DNA of 64,000 nucleotides, from positions 1,680,529 to 1,744,528 of the forward strand of contig NZ_CP107030.1 of the NCBI RefSeq assembly GCF_027474825.1. The letters are read 5' to 3'. Of the stretch, positions 26,379 through 33,735 are shown in pieces. This DNA is from Maribacter halichondriae (lineage in GTDB: Bacteria > Bacteroidota > Bacteroidia > Flavobacteriales > Flavobacteriaceae). The notes below the pieces were generated by a model, which worked only from the letters and a program-made list of their open reading frames with translations, did not search any database and was not told where the DNA came from. Position numbers and translations under genes: made by a program. Each line of letters begins with the position of its first letter. Position 1 is the stretch's first letter.

Positions 26379-27689
26379 ATGAAATCACATCATCAGGTTC
26401 TTATCATTGGCGGAGGCACAGCGGGAATTATGGTTGCAGGCCAATTGTTGAACAAAAATAGGACATTGGACATCGGCCTCATAGAACCCGCCGATACACA
26501 CTATTATCAACCAGCATGGACATTGGTTGGCGCAGGCACCTACGATTATGAAAAAACGGCGCGACCAATGGCATCGGTAATGCCTAAAAATGTCAATTGG
26601 ATCAAAGATTTCGCTACCGGATTCGCTCCTGAAAACAATTCTGTTTCCACAAAATCGAGCGGTGAAATTACCTATGATTACCTAGTGGTGGCACCCGGAC
26701 TAACCTATGACTTTAGTTTGGTTCCAGGACTCGGCTATGTGATCGACAAGGGGGTTGTTTGCAGCAACTACACAGACCCAAAACATACTTGGGATGTAAT
26801 AAAAAAATTCAAAGGCGGTACTGCGCTATTCACTCAACCTACCACGCCCATTAAATGTGGTGGCGCACCTCAGAAAATCATGTATTTGGCTGAAAGTCAT
26901 TTTCAGAAAAGTAGTGTTCGCAAAAACACCGATGTAGTATTCGCTACGGGCGGAACGGTTATTTTCGGTGTCAAGGAAATTGCCAAAACCCTAATGGAAG
27001 TTGTAGATAGAAAAGACATTAACCTACGATTTCATCATAAATTGGTTGCCGTTGATGGCGAAAAGCAAATCGCTTGGTATGAAATGGGCAAGGAAATCAA
27101 CGCGGGCGGCTGCGTTGTCATTACAGGTGATCAAGACAGCGAACTGAAATTGGATGAAACTTTCCAGTATAATTATAAAGATGTAAAAGTTACCAAGGAT
27201 GGTGGTCGATACGGTATTCACTATGATATGTTGCATACCGCTCCCCCATCGGTCGCTCCTAAGTTCGTAAGAGAATCTTCGTTGGTCAACGACGCAGGTT
27301 GGGTCAGCGTAGATCATCAGACCATGCAGCATACCAAATATGCGAACATTTTTGGCTTGGGCGATGTAGCCGCTCTACCAACGGCGAAAACGGGTGCGGC
27401 GATCCGTAAACAAGTGCCGATCGTGGTCGATAATATCAACTTGCTTATTTCACAACATAAGATGGGTACAAAGGCGTATAACGGCTATTCTTCTTGCCCA
27501 CTGGTTACTGACTATGGAAAAATGGTGTTAGCAGAATTCGACTATAAGAACAACTTTATTCCTGATCCCAAACTAAAACAGATGTTCATCTCTGACAGTT
27601 CAAAAGAACATTGGAGATTGTGGATGCTAAAAAAATACGGACTCCCCTACCTGTATTGGAATAAGATGATGAAAGGAAAAGAAGTATAG
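26379..27689 (+). CDS. Sulfide:quinone oxidoreductase-like flavoprotein 1
   Basis: 436 residues. FAD-binding IIGGGTAGIMVAGQLL at the N-terminus, HYYQPAW, a redox Cys in TPIKCGGAPQK, and the second FAD motif FGLGDVAALPTAKTGAAIRKQ. The C-terminal amphipathic part (YLYWNKMMKG) suits membrane docking. It should oxidise sulfide and pass electrons to quinone, making the persulfide substrate of the dioxygenase. Both genes have GTAAC-type promoters. Confidence 0.86.
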   Translation: MKSHHQVLIIGGGTAGIMVAGQLLNKNRTLDIGLIEPADTHYYQPAWTLVGAGTYDYEKTARPMASVMPKNVNWIKDFATGFAPENNSVSTKSSGEITYDYLVVAPGLTYDFSLVPGLGYVIDKGVVCSNYTDPKHTWDVIKKFKGGTALFTQPTTPIKCGGAPQKIMYLAESHFQKSSVRKNTDVVFATGGTVIFGVKEIAKTLMEVVDRKDINLRFHHKLVAVDGEKQIAWYEMGKEINAGGCVVITGDQDSELKLDETFQYNYKDVKVTKDGGRYGIHYDMLHTAPPSVAPKFVRESSLVNDAGWVSVDHQTMQHTKYANIFGLGDVAALPTAKTGAAIRKQVPIVVDNINLLISQHKMGTKAYNGYSSCPLVTDYGKMVLAEFDYKNNFIPDPKLKQMFISDSSKEHWRLWMLKKYGLPYLYWNKMMKGKEV

Positions 27690-27714
27690 TTTTTTGATTG
27701 ATGATGTGTTTTTT

Positions 27715-27743
27715 AAAAATGGGAGTCTTAGGCTCCCATTTTT
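27715..27743 (+). terminator. Terminator after SQR-like gene 1
   Basis: AAAATGGGAG / CTCCCATTTTT stem (27716-27743) with a short loop and T tail, 25 bp after the stop. Confidence 0.8.
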
Positions 27744-27826
27744 CATTGATGAATACTTAGGTAACCGTAGTTACAGTTCTATTCGTTAGTGAACCCTAAT
27801 TTTGAGACTACGTTATGAATTGGAAA

Positions 27827-27869
27827 TGACTTTTGTCATTTTTATTGATTCAATCCACAACTACATTTG
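27827..27869 (+). promoter_or_regulatory. TGAY-box promoter of the Crp-family gene
   Basis: TGACTTTTGTCA (27827-27838), 23 bp, TACATTTG (27862-27869). Confidence 0.88.
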
Positions 27870-27902
27870 AATACTTAAAGAAATAAGGAACAAAACCCTC
27901 AA

Positions 27903-28535
27903 ATGATTCAAGGACTCAAAGAAAACTACGGCCATATTTTTGAAGATGCACTACTTAATGATATCAATCAAGTAGCGACCTATAAAGAAATTCCCGAAGG
28001 GTTCAAACTGATGGAAATCGGCGATTATATCAAAAACATGCCGCTGTTGGTCTCTGGTGTCATCAAGATTTTAAGGGAAGACAAGAACGGCGACGAGCTA
28101 TTGCTCTACTTTTTGGAAAACGGCGATACTTGTGCCATGACCTTAAGTTGTTGTGTCGGACATAAAAAAAGTGAAATCAGGGCCGTGGCTGAAACTGCTG
28201 CCAAACTGATTATGATTCCCGTGGGGAAAATGGAAGAATGGATGGCGAAATATTCTAGCTGGCGTAATTTCATTTTGGATAGTTACCATAACCGTCTTAA
28301 TGAAATGATGGAAACGGTAGACAGTATCGCTTTTTTAAATATGGATGAGCGCCTTTTAAAATACTTGAAGGATAAAGCTCGTGTAACCGGAAGCAACACC
28401 ATCAACAGCACCCATCAAGAAATTGCCTATGAATTGCATACTTCACGTGTGGTAGTCTCCAGATTACTCAAAAAACTGGAAAATATGGGAAAGTTGAAGT
28501 TGAACCGCTACCATTTGAAAATCATTGATTTGTGA
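27903..28535 (+). CDS. Crp/Fnr-family transcriptional regulator
   Basis: 210 residues: beta-roll sensor domain (20-120), dimer helix, and winged helix (INSTHQEIAYELHTSRVVVSRLLKKLE). The recognition helix reads SRVVVSR, without the Glu that Crp and Fnr use to read TGA half-sites. Cysteines lie at about residues 77, 83 and 84 (DTCAMTLSCC); there is no Fnr-type N-terminal Cys cluster. It follows SQR-like gene 1 and has a TGAY promoter itself. I infer it may read the GTAAC boxes of the sulfur and efflux genes. Confidence 0.88.
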   Translation: MIQGLKENYGHIFEDALLNDINQVATYKEIPEGFKLMEIGDYIKNMPLLVSGVIKILREDKNGDELLLYFLENGDTCAMTLSCCVGHKKSEIRAVAETAAKLIMIPVGKMEEWMAKYSSWRNFILDSYHNRLNEMMETVDSIAFLNMDERLLKYLKDKARVTGSNTINSTHQEIAYELHTSRVVVSRLLKKLENMGKLKLNRYHLKIIDL

Positions 28536-28784
28536 TTAGAGTTAATATAGGTAAGACAACAAAAAGTACCTTTGTAGACGAAAAAGCCTATTAAGAAATC
28601 GATTTCTTCAAATTTTCAAAACTGGTGAAGAATTACTTTTCAGTAATCGAATGCTACTCGCACCTAAAACAGATGTATATAATCTCTCTCATAAATTTCC
28701 CATGGGATTTTTATCACAAATCTTTTATTTTGAATAAAACGATATTGAAACCATTTGCTATAAACTGAAGTAAAGAAATACCTC

Positions 28785-29522
28785 ATGGAAAACAATACAA
28801 ACCACAGATTACAACCTGAAGAATCGAAATTTCTCTCTGGACCGCTTTCTAGGTTCAAAGAGCTCCTTTTTACTTTTAGGGTACAGTTTAGTTTTATCAA
28901 GGCCTTCCGGAAAATGCACTTTATCGGGCCATGCGTTACCGTTTTTGGTTCCGCACGATTCGAACCCGACAATCCCTATTACCAACAGGCCGAAAAAGTA
29001 GGTGCGGCCTTGGCAGATTTGGGCTTTACCGTAATGACGGGTGGCGGGCCCGGCATCATGGAGGCGGCTAACAAAGGAGCCTATGAAGCTGGTGGTTATT
29101 CGGTGGGCTGCAATATTATCCTCCCCTTTGAGCAAAAACCGAATCCGTATCTGCATAAATGGATCGACATCCGGTATTTTTTTGTGCGCAAGTTCCTCTT
29201 GATAAAATACTCCTATGCGTTCGTAGTCATGCCCGGCGGAATGGGCACTTTGGATGAGCTCTTCGAGTCGATTACCTTGATCCAGACCAAGATGATCCAA
29301 AACTTCCCGGTAGTCATATTCGGTTCGGAATACCATAAAGAACTCTGCCATCATATTCAGATTATGGCAGAAGAGGAAAGCATTGGTCCCGAAGATATGA
29401 AGCTCTTGTTTGTAACCGATTCGGTAGAAGAAATGGCGAATCACATTAAGATCCACGCTATCGAAAAGTTCAAACTGGTCAAGGAAGAGCAAACACCCAA
29501 ATGGTGGATGGGGGAAGCTTAG
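28785..29522 (+). CDS. LOG-family protein (TIGR00730 type)
   Basis: 245 residues. Hallmarks GGGPGIMEAANKGAYEAGG and PGGMGTLDELFE of the lysine decarboxylase-like/LOG fold, which hydrolyse nucleoside monophosphates to base and ribose phosphate. A 60-residue N-terminal extension with PLSRFKELLFTF is typical of the longer TIGR00730 group. No TGAY or GTAAC box upstream. Confidence 0.85.
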   Translation: MENNTNHRLQPEESKFLSGPLSRFKELLFTFRVQFSFIKAFRKMHFIGPCVTVFGSARFEPDNPYYQQAEKVGAALADLGFTVMTGGGPGIMEAANKGAYEAGGYSVGCNIILPFEQKPNPYLHKWIDIRYFFVRKFLLIKYSYAFVVMPGGMGTLDELFESITLIQTKMIQNFPVVIFGSEYHKELCHHIQIMAEEESIGPEDMKLLFVTDSVEEMANHIKIHAIEKFKLVKEEQTPKWWMGEA

Positions 29523-29663
29523 ATGGGCTATTCGGCTAGAAAATGAATATCGACTTGCTTAAACTGTTGCTTTTATTGGGCAATCAAATATTTGTTTTTA
29601 AAAGAATTGTGATCAGTACCTTTTGCTATATTTAATAGTACCATTATTCATACTGAAACAAAA

Positions 29664-30094
29664 ATGCGTTTATTTTCATTACTCTTAATAATGTTGGTAG
29701 TATGTGGCTGTACTAGAAACAAAAAACCAACAGAAAAATCGGGAAAGTCCGTACCCGAGAGGGGGAATTGAGCATGGATTCCCAAATTTTTCTGGGCAAT
29801 CGATTATTTTCAGAAAAAACATGCATTACCTGTCATGATGTTAACGAGAAAAAAATAGGCCCCTCGGTCAAAGAGATCATGACCATTTATAAAGAAAAAA
29901 ACGGGGATATAGTAGCATTTTTAAAGGGCGAGGCCAAACCGATGGTAGACACCATCGCAAGCCAAGTAGCCATTATGCAAGCGAATATCGACGGATTTTT
30001 AAAAAACGTGTCTGACGAAGAACTAAAAACCATAGCTACTTATATGCTTCATGTCGATAATTTAAACTCGGCACGGCCAGACCCAAATCATTGA
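29664..30094 (+). pseudogene. Lipoprotein class I cytochrome c (frameshifted)
   Basis: A lipoprotein signal MRLFSLLLIMLVVCGC starts at 29664 but reaches a stop at 29768-29770. The heme part (GNRLFSEKTCITCHDVNEKKIGPS, later ISSQV-like helix and IATYMLHV) is in another frame. One more G in the run at 29761-29765 joins the two into an exported monoheme cytochrome of about 143 residues with heme site CITCH. 431 bp is one short of a multiple of three. Role: electron transfer outside the inner membrane. Confidence 0.8.
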
Positions 30095-30184
30095 GTTAAG
30101 CGAACTGGTCAGAAGAGGATGAAAATCCAAATGACAGTCCGTAATAGACAAGCTTGCTAAGCTTCCTTTGACACCCCATACTCT

Positions 30185-30228
30185 GTAACAAAAGTTGCTG
30201 TATAGGTGTCCCATAATATTGAGATTTA
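30185..30228 (+). promoter_or_regulatory. GTAAC-box promoter of the DUF6132-like gene
   Basis: GTAAC-AAAA-GTTGC (30185-30198), 22 bp, GAGATTTA (30221-30228; first base of the -7 element differs). Confidence 0.65.
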
Positions 30229-30248
30229 CACTAGAAATAATTTTTCAA

Positions 30249-30443
30249 ATGACAAAAAAAGCAATTTTACTTACAGTTTTGGGCGTTGTGGTCGGTGCAA
30301 TTGCCGGATATATATACTATGCGGAAGTCGGTTGTATTTCAGGCACCTGTGCCATTACTTCAAAACCTGTAAATAGCACATTATATGGGGCCTTTATGGG
30401 CGGATTGTTATTTAATACATTTGTAAAATCCCCTAAAAAGTAA
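30249..30443 (+). CDS. Small membrane protein (DUF6132-like)
   Basis: 64 residues from the ATG at 30249, chosen because earlier codons in the frame lie at or before the -7 element. Two short hydrophobic helices (ILLTVLGVVVGAIAGYIYY and TLYGAFMGGLLFNTF) with a cysteine pair GCISGTCAITS between them. Such proteins often accompany rhodanese or YeeE-type sulfur transporters. Function unknown. Confidence 0.65.
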   Translation: MTKKAILLTVLGVVVGAIAGYIYYAEVGCISGTCAITSKPVNSTLYGAFMGGLLFNTFVKSPKK

Positions 30444-30480
30444 ACCTGTTTCATATTCGGTTTTGTTGATCGGTTAGTAT

Positions 30481-30510
30481 AAGGCACCTCGGTAAAACGG
30501 AGTGCCTTTT
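30481..30510 (+). terminator. Terminator after the DUF6132-like gene
   Basis: AAGGCAC..GTGCCTTTT stem. Near-duplicate of the terminator at 31263-31296 including upstream flank. Confidence 0.7.
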
Positions 30511-30512
30511 GT

Positions 30513-30556
30513 GTAACAAAAGTGACTGCAAGAGTCTAAGCTAATCCTGATATTTA
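30513..30556 (+). promoter_or_regulatory. GTAAC-box promoter of the DUF2202 gene
   Basis: GTAAC-AAAA-GTGAC (30513-30526, one mismatch), 22 bp, GATATTTA (30549-30556; first base differs). Confidence 0.6.
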
Positions 30557-30568
30557 TGGAAAAAAGAT

Positions 30569-31198
30569 ATGAAAACATTTAAAAATACTAGAATTCTAAT
30601 AACAATTTTCGGACTTTTTACCCTAGTAACTGCCTGTAATAATGACGGATCAGACGAGTCTATAGATGATTTGGAAAATGCCGTAATCGGTAACGAAGAC
30701 AAAGAGGCCTTGCTTTTCATGTTGGAAGAGGAAAAACTAGCCCGTGACACCTATCGTTTTCTTGATGATTTATGGGCAATCAATCAGTTTTCCAATATCA
30801 AAGAGAGTGAACAGAGCCATATGAATGCGGTAATCGCCTTACTAGATCAATTTGCCATTGGGCATACCATTTTACCAGATGGCGATTTTGCCAACGGCGA
30901 GATACAAGAGTTGTACGATCAATTTATTATTGATGGTAGTATAGATGAGAAAATGGCATTGCGGGTAGGTGCTACCATAGAAGACCTTGACATCGTTGAT
31001 CTTGAAGACTATTTGAATTCCACCATGAATGATGCGACAACAACAGTATTTGAAAGTTTACAATGTGGTTCTCGTAACCATTTGAAAAGTTTTGTTTCCG
31101 CTCTGGAGCTGTATGAAACTACCTATGAACCACAGTACTTATCGGAAGCCGACTACGAACTAATTATTAGTTCTAGTAAAGAACATTGTGGTCGGTAA
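30569..31198 (+). CDS. DUF2202 ferritin-like lipoprotein
   Basis: 209 residues. Signal with lipobox near LVTACNN (Cys about residue 23). The helical domain has EEEKLARDTYRFL and ESEQSHMNAV, metal-ligand patterns of ferritin-like folds, as in DUF2202. Probably an exported four-helix metal protein of unknown role. Followed by a strong terminator. Confidence 0.8.
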   Translation: MKTFKNTRILITIFGLFTLVTACNNDGSDESIDDLENAVIGNEDKEALLFMLEEEKLARDTYRFLDDLWAINQFSNIKESEQSHMNAVIALLDQFAIGHTILPDGDFANGEIQELYDQFIIDGSIDEKMALRVGATIEDLDIVDLEDYLNSTMNDATTTVFESLQCGSRNHLKSFVSALELYETTYEPQYLSEADYELIISSSKEHCGR

Positions 31199-31262
31199 TT
31201 TTTTGATGTTTAAGCATTAAAAAAATACTCATGTTTCAGTTTGTTTTGATTGGTTGTTTGAT

Positions 31263-31296
31263 AAAAGGCACCTCGGTAAAATGAGGTGCCTTTTTT
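31263..31296 (+). terminator. Terminator after the DUF2202 gene
   Basis: AAAAGGCACCTC / GAGGTGCCTTTTTT stem-loop with T run. Confidence 0.85.
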
Positions 31297-31326
31297 ATTG
31301 AGCGAGTAATAATAGATTGCTAATCT

Positions 31327-31803
31327 CTAAATAAAGAGAAGTTGGGTACCTTCTTCATCGGCCCTATTATAGAAATCGCCGATGGTCAAAATGCCCTCAA
31401 TCTCATCAATCAAATCTTCCTCCTTTAAGTGGAACATATCGACCGCGAGCTTACAGGCCCAAAGCCTACAACCTGAATCGGAAAGAATTTCGAGGAATTC
31501 CCCTACCGGCGGCATATCCAACTTTTCCATTTCATTTTTCATCATTTTGGTGGCGAATGCCTCCACTCCCGGCAATCCCCCAAGCATGGTAGGAATGTGC
31601 ATTGCAGGGTTGCCTACAGTGGCCACGTGCAGGTGCTCCAGCTTTTTCTTTTGGATGGCCTCCAATCCAAAAAAGGTAAAAAATATCTCTGATTCTATAC
31701 CCTCCATTCGTGCGCCATTGGCCATGATGAAGGCTGCATATACGTTTTCAATTGTTGCCTTTGAAAGAATGAATAGCATCTTTCTAACTTTGGTCTTTCC
31801 CAT
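31327..31803 (-). CDS. DsrE/DsrF-like sulfur-carrier family protein
   Basis: 158 residues. KMLFILSKATIENVYAAFIMANGARMEGIESEIFFTFFG is the DsrE-type alpha/beta start; a conserved Cys pair lies in DSGCRLWACKLA. Proteins of this group handle sulfane sulfur or bind partners of SQR. Third gene behind SQR-like 2 and the TusE-like gene. A degenerate palindrome in front of it (31857-31868) has no good -7 element. Confidence 0.75.
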   Translation of the reverse strand: MGKTKVRKMLFILSKATIENVYAAFIMANGARMEGIESEIFFTFFGLEAIQKKKLEHLHVATVGNPAMHIPTMLGGLPGVEAFATKMMKNEMEKLDMPPVGEFLEILSDSGCRLWACKLAVDMFHLKEEDLIDEIEGILTIGDFYNRADEEGTQLLFI

Positions 31804-31882
31804 AATTCAAGTTTTAATGTTGTGGTTTTGTTTGCCAATCCGATTGAAAATCTGAACGACTTTTGTCAAAACCGATCAATGG

Positions 31883-32191
31883 TTAAATACAGCTTTTTGG
31901 TTTTGGAATGCCAGCGATCATTGTTGCCTTTTTTAATGGCCCACCAGGGAAAAGGCTGTAAAATTCCTTGATATTGATTACCCCACTTTTCTTGATACCA
32001 CGTATCGAAAGTGGTTCCTCATTGTTATGTTTTTCGTGAATGTACTTGATAACTTCCCAATGTCTTTCGGTCATACAGATGCCTTGTTCATCTGCAATAC
32101 ACTCGCAAATTTCCTCGGTCCACTGTGAAAAGTCGGTCAGATAGCCTTCTTCGTTTACTTCAATTTCGGTTTGTGATATGATCTTTCTCAT
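31883..32191 (-). CDS. TusE/DsrC-family sulfur carrier
   Basis: 102 residues. The family pattern is clear: GYLTDFSQWTEEICECIA, MTERHWEVIKYI, and the C-terminal arm GIPKPKSCI with the penultimate Cys that carries sulfur. The second Cys of true DsrC, about ten residues before, is absent (KKATMIAG), so it belongs to the TusE-like class. It lies between a SQR and a DsrE-type gene, 24 bp behind the former, which suggests sulfur from sulfide oxidation is handed to a carrier. Confidence 0.85.
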   Translation of the reverse strand: MRKIISQTEIEVNEEGYLTDFSQWTEEICECIADEQGICMTERHWEVIKYIHEKHNNEEPLSIRGIKKSGVINIKEFYSLFPGGPLKKATMIAGIPKPKSCI

Positions 32192-32215
32192 TGTTATTAA
32201 TTTTAGGTTATTTTA

Positions 32216-33460
32216 TTATTCTACTTCTTCAAAATGTTTGCCTTTAGTACTCATTCTCGCCGATACAAAAGGGATATGTATTCCCTTGATCAGCATGTTC
32301 CAGTACACCCATCGAAAAGCCATTTTGCCCATGTGATTGGTTCTACTTTCCTTTAATAGGTTCAATGGCCCGACACCGGGAAACGGAAATGTGCCTTCAA
32401 CGGGTTCATGGGTATAATTGAAATCTATCAATAACGCCTTGCCATTCCCTGTTTCGATAAAACAATTGGCATGGCCATCGAACTCCACTTTTAATTCCTC
32501 CCCCTTGATAAAATGAAGGATATTCTCAGTCAAGATTTCAGCCTCGAAGTGCGCCACTGAACCAGCCTTGGAAGCAGGCAAGTTTGTAGCATCACCAATG
32601 GCAAAAATGTTTTTATGGTCTAAGGTTTGAAGGGTGCCCTTGTTCGTCGGCACATAATTCAAATCATCGCCCATACCCGAACGTTCAATTAAGGCATCGC
32701 CCATATTGGTCGGAACGGTAACCAATAGGTCATATTCCACTTCAGAATCAGCATAATCGATGATTTTATTGTTTTCGTAATCGACACGCTCGATAGCGAA
32801 ATCGGTTACCTCTTTGATTCCCTTTTCTTCCAAGAGGTAGTGAAGGGCTTCAGTGGCCTTGGGCTTAGTAAAAGCTCCACCAAGTGGGGTAACAAAAGTG
32901 ATGTCCACTTTATCGCGCATACCTTTGTGTTTAAAATATGAATCGGCCAAGAAGGCAAATTCCAAAGGCGCTACGGGGCATTTTATCGGCATTTCGGAGA
33001 TATGAACTACTAGTTTTCCACCTTCCCATTCCCTAAGCTTATCACGTAAGGATTTTGCACCCTCGTAGGTATAAAAATCAAAAATGCTTTTGTACCATTC
33101 CGGACCATCCATGCCGTCAATTTCGTCAGGAGCGATTTTTGTGCCTGTGGCGATGATTAAAATATCATAGGGTACATCTTTCCCCGATTCGAGCTTCACC
33201 GTATTATCTTTGGGAACGATTAATTCAATTTTTTCTTGAATATAGTCCACCGCTTTCGGGATGAACTTTTTACCGTTCTTCTTGACCTGTTTTGTGGTAT
33301 AAATATCAAAGGGAAGAAATAGGAATCCGGGTTGATAGTAATGCGTTTTGTATTGGTCTACAATCGTAATTTTCCATTCTTTTTTTGGTAGTTTTGATAC
33401 CAGATGGTTTGCCATCATCGTACCTGAGGTGCCAGCACCTAATATGACCAGATTTTTCAT
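32216..33460 (-). CDS. Sulfide:quinone oxidoreductase-like flavoprotein 2
   Basis: 414 residues. FAD motif ILGAGTSGTMMANHL, HYYQPGFLFLP, redox Cys in MPIKCPVAPLEFA, and FAIGDATNLPASKAGSVAHF. Distinct in sequence from the SQR-like protein at 26.4 kb, so the two are different subtypes. First gene of an operon with the TusE- and DsrE-like genes. Its promoter has a TGAY box and an extra GTAAC box 32 bp further upstream. Confidence 0.85.
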   Translation of the reverse strand: MKNLVILGAGTSGTMMANHLVSKLPKKEWKITIVDQYKTHYYQPGFLFLPFDIYTTKQVKKNGKKFIPKAVDYIQEKIELIVPKDNTVKLESGKDVPYDILIIATGTKIAPDEIDGMDGPEWYKSIFDFYTYEGAKSLRDKLREWEGGKLVVHISEMPIKCPVAPLEFAFLADSYFKHKGMRDKVDITFVTPLGGAFTKPKATEALHYLLEEKGIKEVTDFAIERVDYENNKIIDYADSEVEYDLLVTVPTNMGDALIERSGMGDDLNYVPTNKGTLQTLDHKNIFAIGDATNLPASKAGSVAHFEAEILTENILHFIKGEELKVEFDGHANCFIETGNGKALLIDFNYTHEPVEGTFPFPGVGPLNLLKESRTNHMGKMAFRWVYWNMLIKGIHIPFVSARMSTKGKHFEEVE

Positions 33461-33494
33461 TTTTCAGCTTTTATGGTTACTTTATTTAACGGTA

Positions 33495-33537
33495 TAAAGG
33501 TATCATTACACCTAGCTAAAAAAGATGACAAAAGTCA
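33495..33537 (-). promoter_or_regulatory. TGAY-box promoter of SQR-like gene 2
   Basis: Minus strand: TGACTTTTGTCA (33526-33537), 23 bp, TACCTTTA (33495-33502). Confidence 0.87.
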
Positions 33538-33556
33538 TGTCAGCACCATAAACTTG

Positions 33557-33570
33557 GTAACAAATGTTAC
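33557..33570. promoter_or_regulatory. Isolated GTAAC box upstream of SQR-like gene 2
   Basis: GTAAC-AAAT-GTTAC, centred 32 bp (about three helical turns) upstream of the TGAY box of the SQR promoter. No -7 element at the standard distance on either strand. Confidence 0.6.
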
Positions 33571-33613
33571 ATAACTTATTGTTTTTCAATATTTAACACC
33601 CTCTTTTGAAATC

Positions 33614-33704
33614 GACCAAGCCATTGAAGGAATGGCTTGGTCCGCGAATTTATCATTACTAAACAAAGTAATCTGTTCAACATGAATATAATGTTGAACA
33701 GATT
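33614..33704 (-). terminator. Tandem perfect hairpins downstream of PPDK
   Basis: Two perfect stem-loops: arms 33614-33625/33631-33642 (12 bp) and 33670-33683/33691-33704 (14 bp). The second lies 32 bp after the PPDK stop and on the minus strand is followed by T-rich sequence; the first has no T run and could be a stabiliser or processing site. Confidence 0.65.
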
Positions 33705-33735
33705 GTTTCACTATGAATGCAAAGACAGTTCTGAA

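Noticed and set aside
28593..28608. Perfect palindrome AAGAAATCGATTTCTT
   Set aside because: Single case, no related copies noticed, not at promoter distance from a gene.
31857..31868. TGAY-like palindrome before the DsrE-type gene
   Set aside because: One half-site base is wrong and the sequence 23 bp downstream (AAACAAAA) has no -7 character. Not counted in the regulon.
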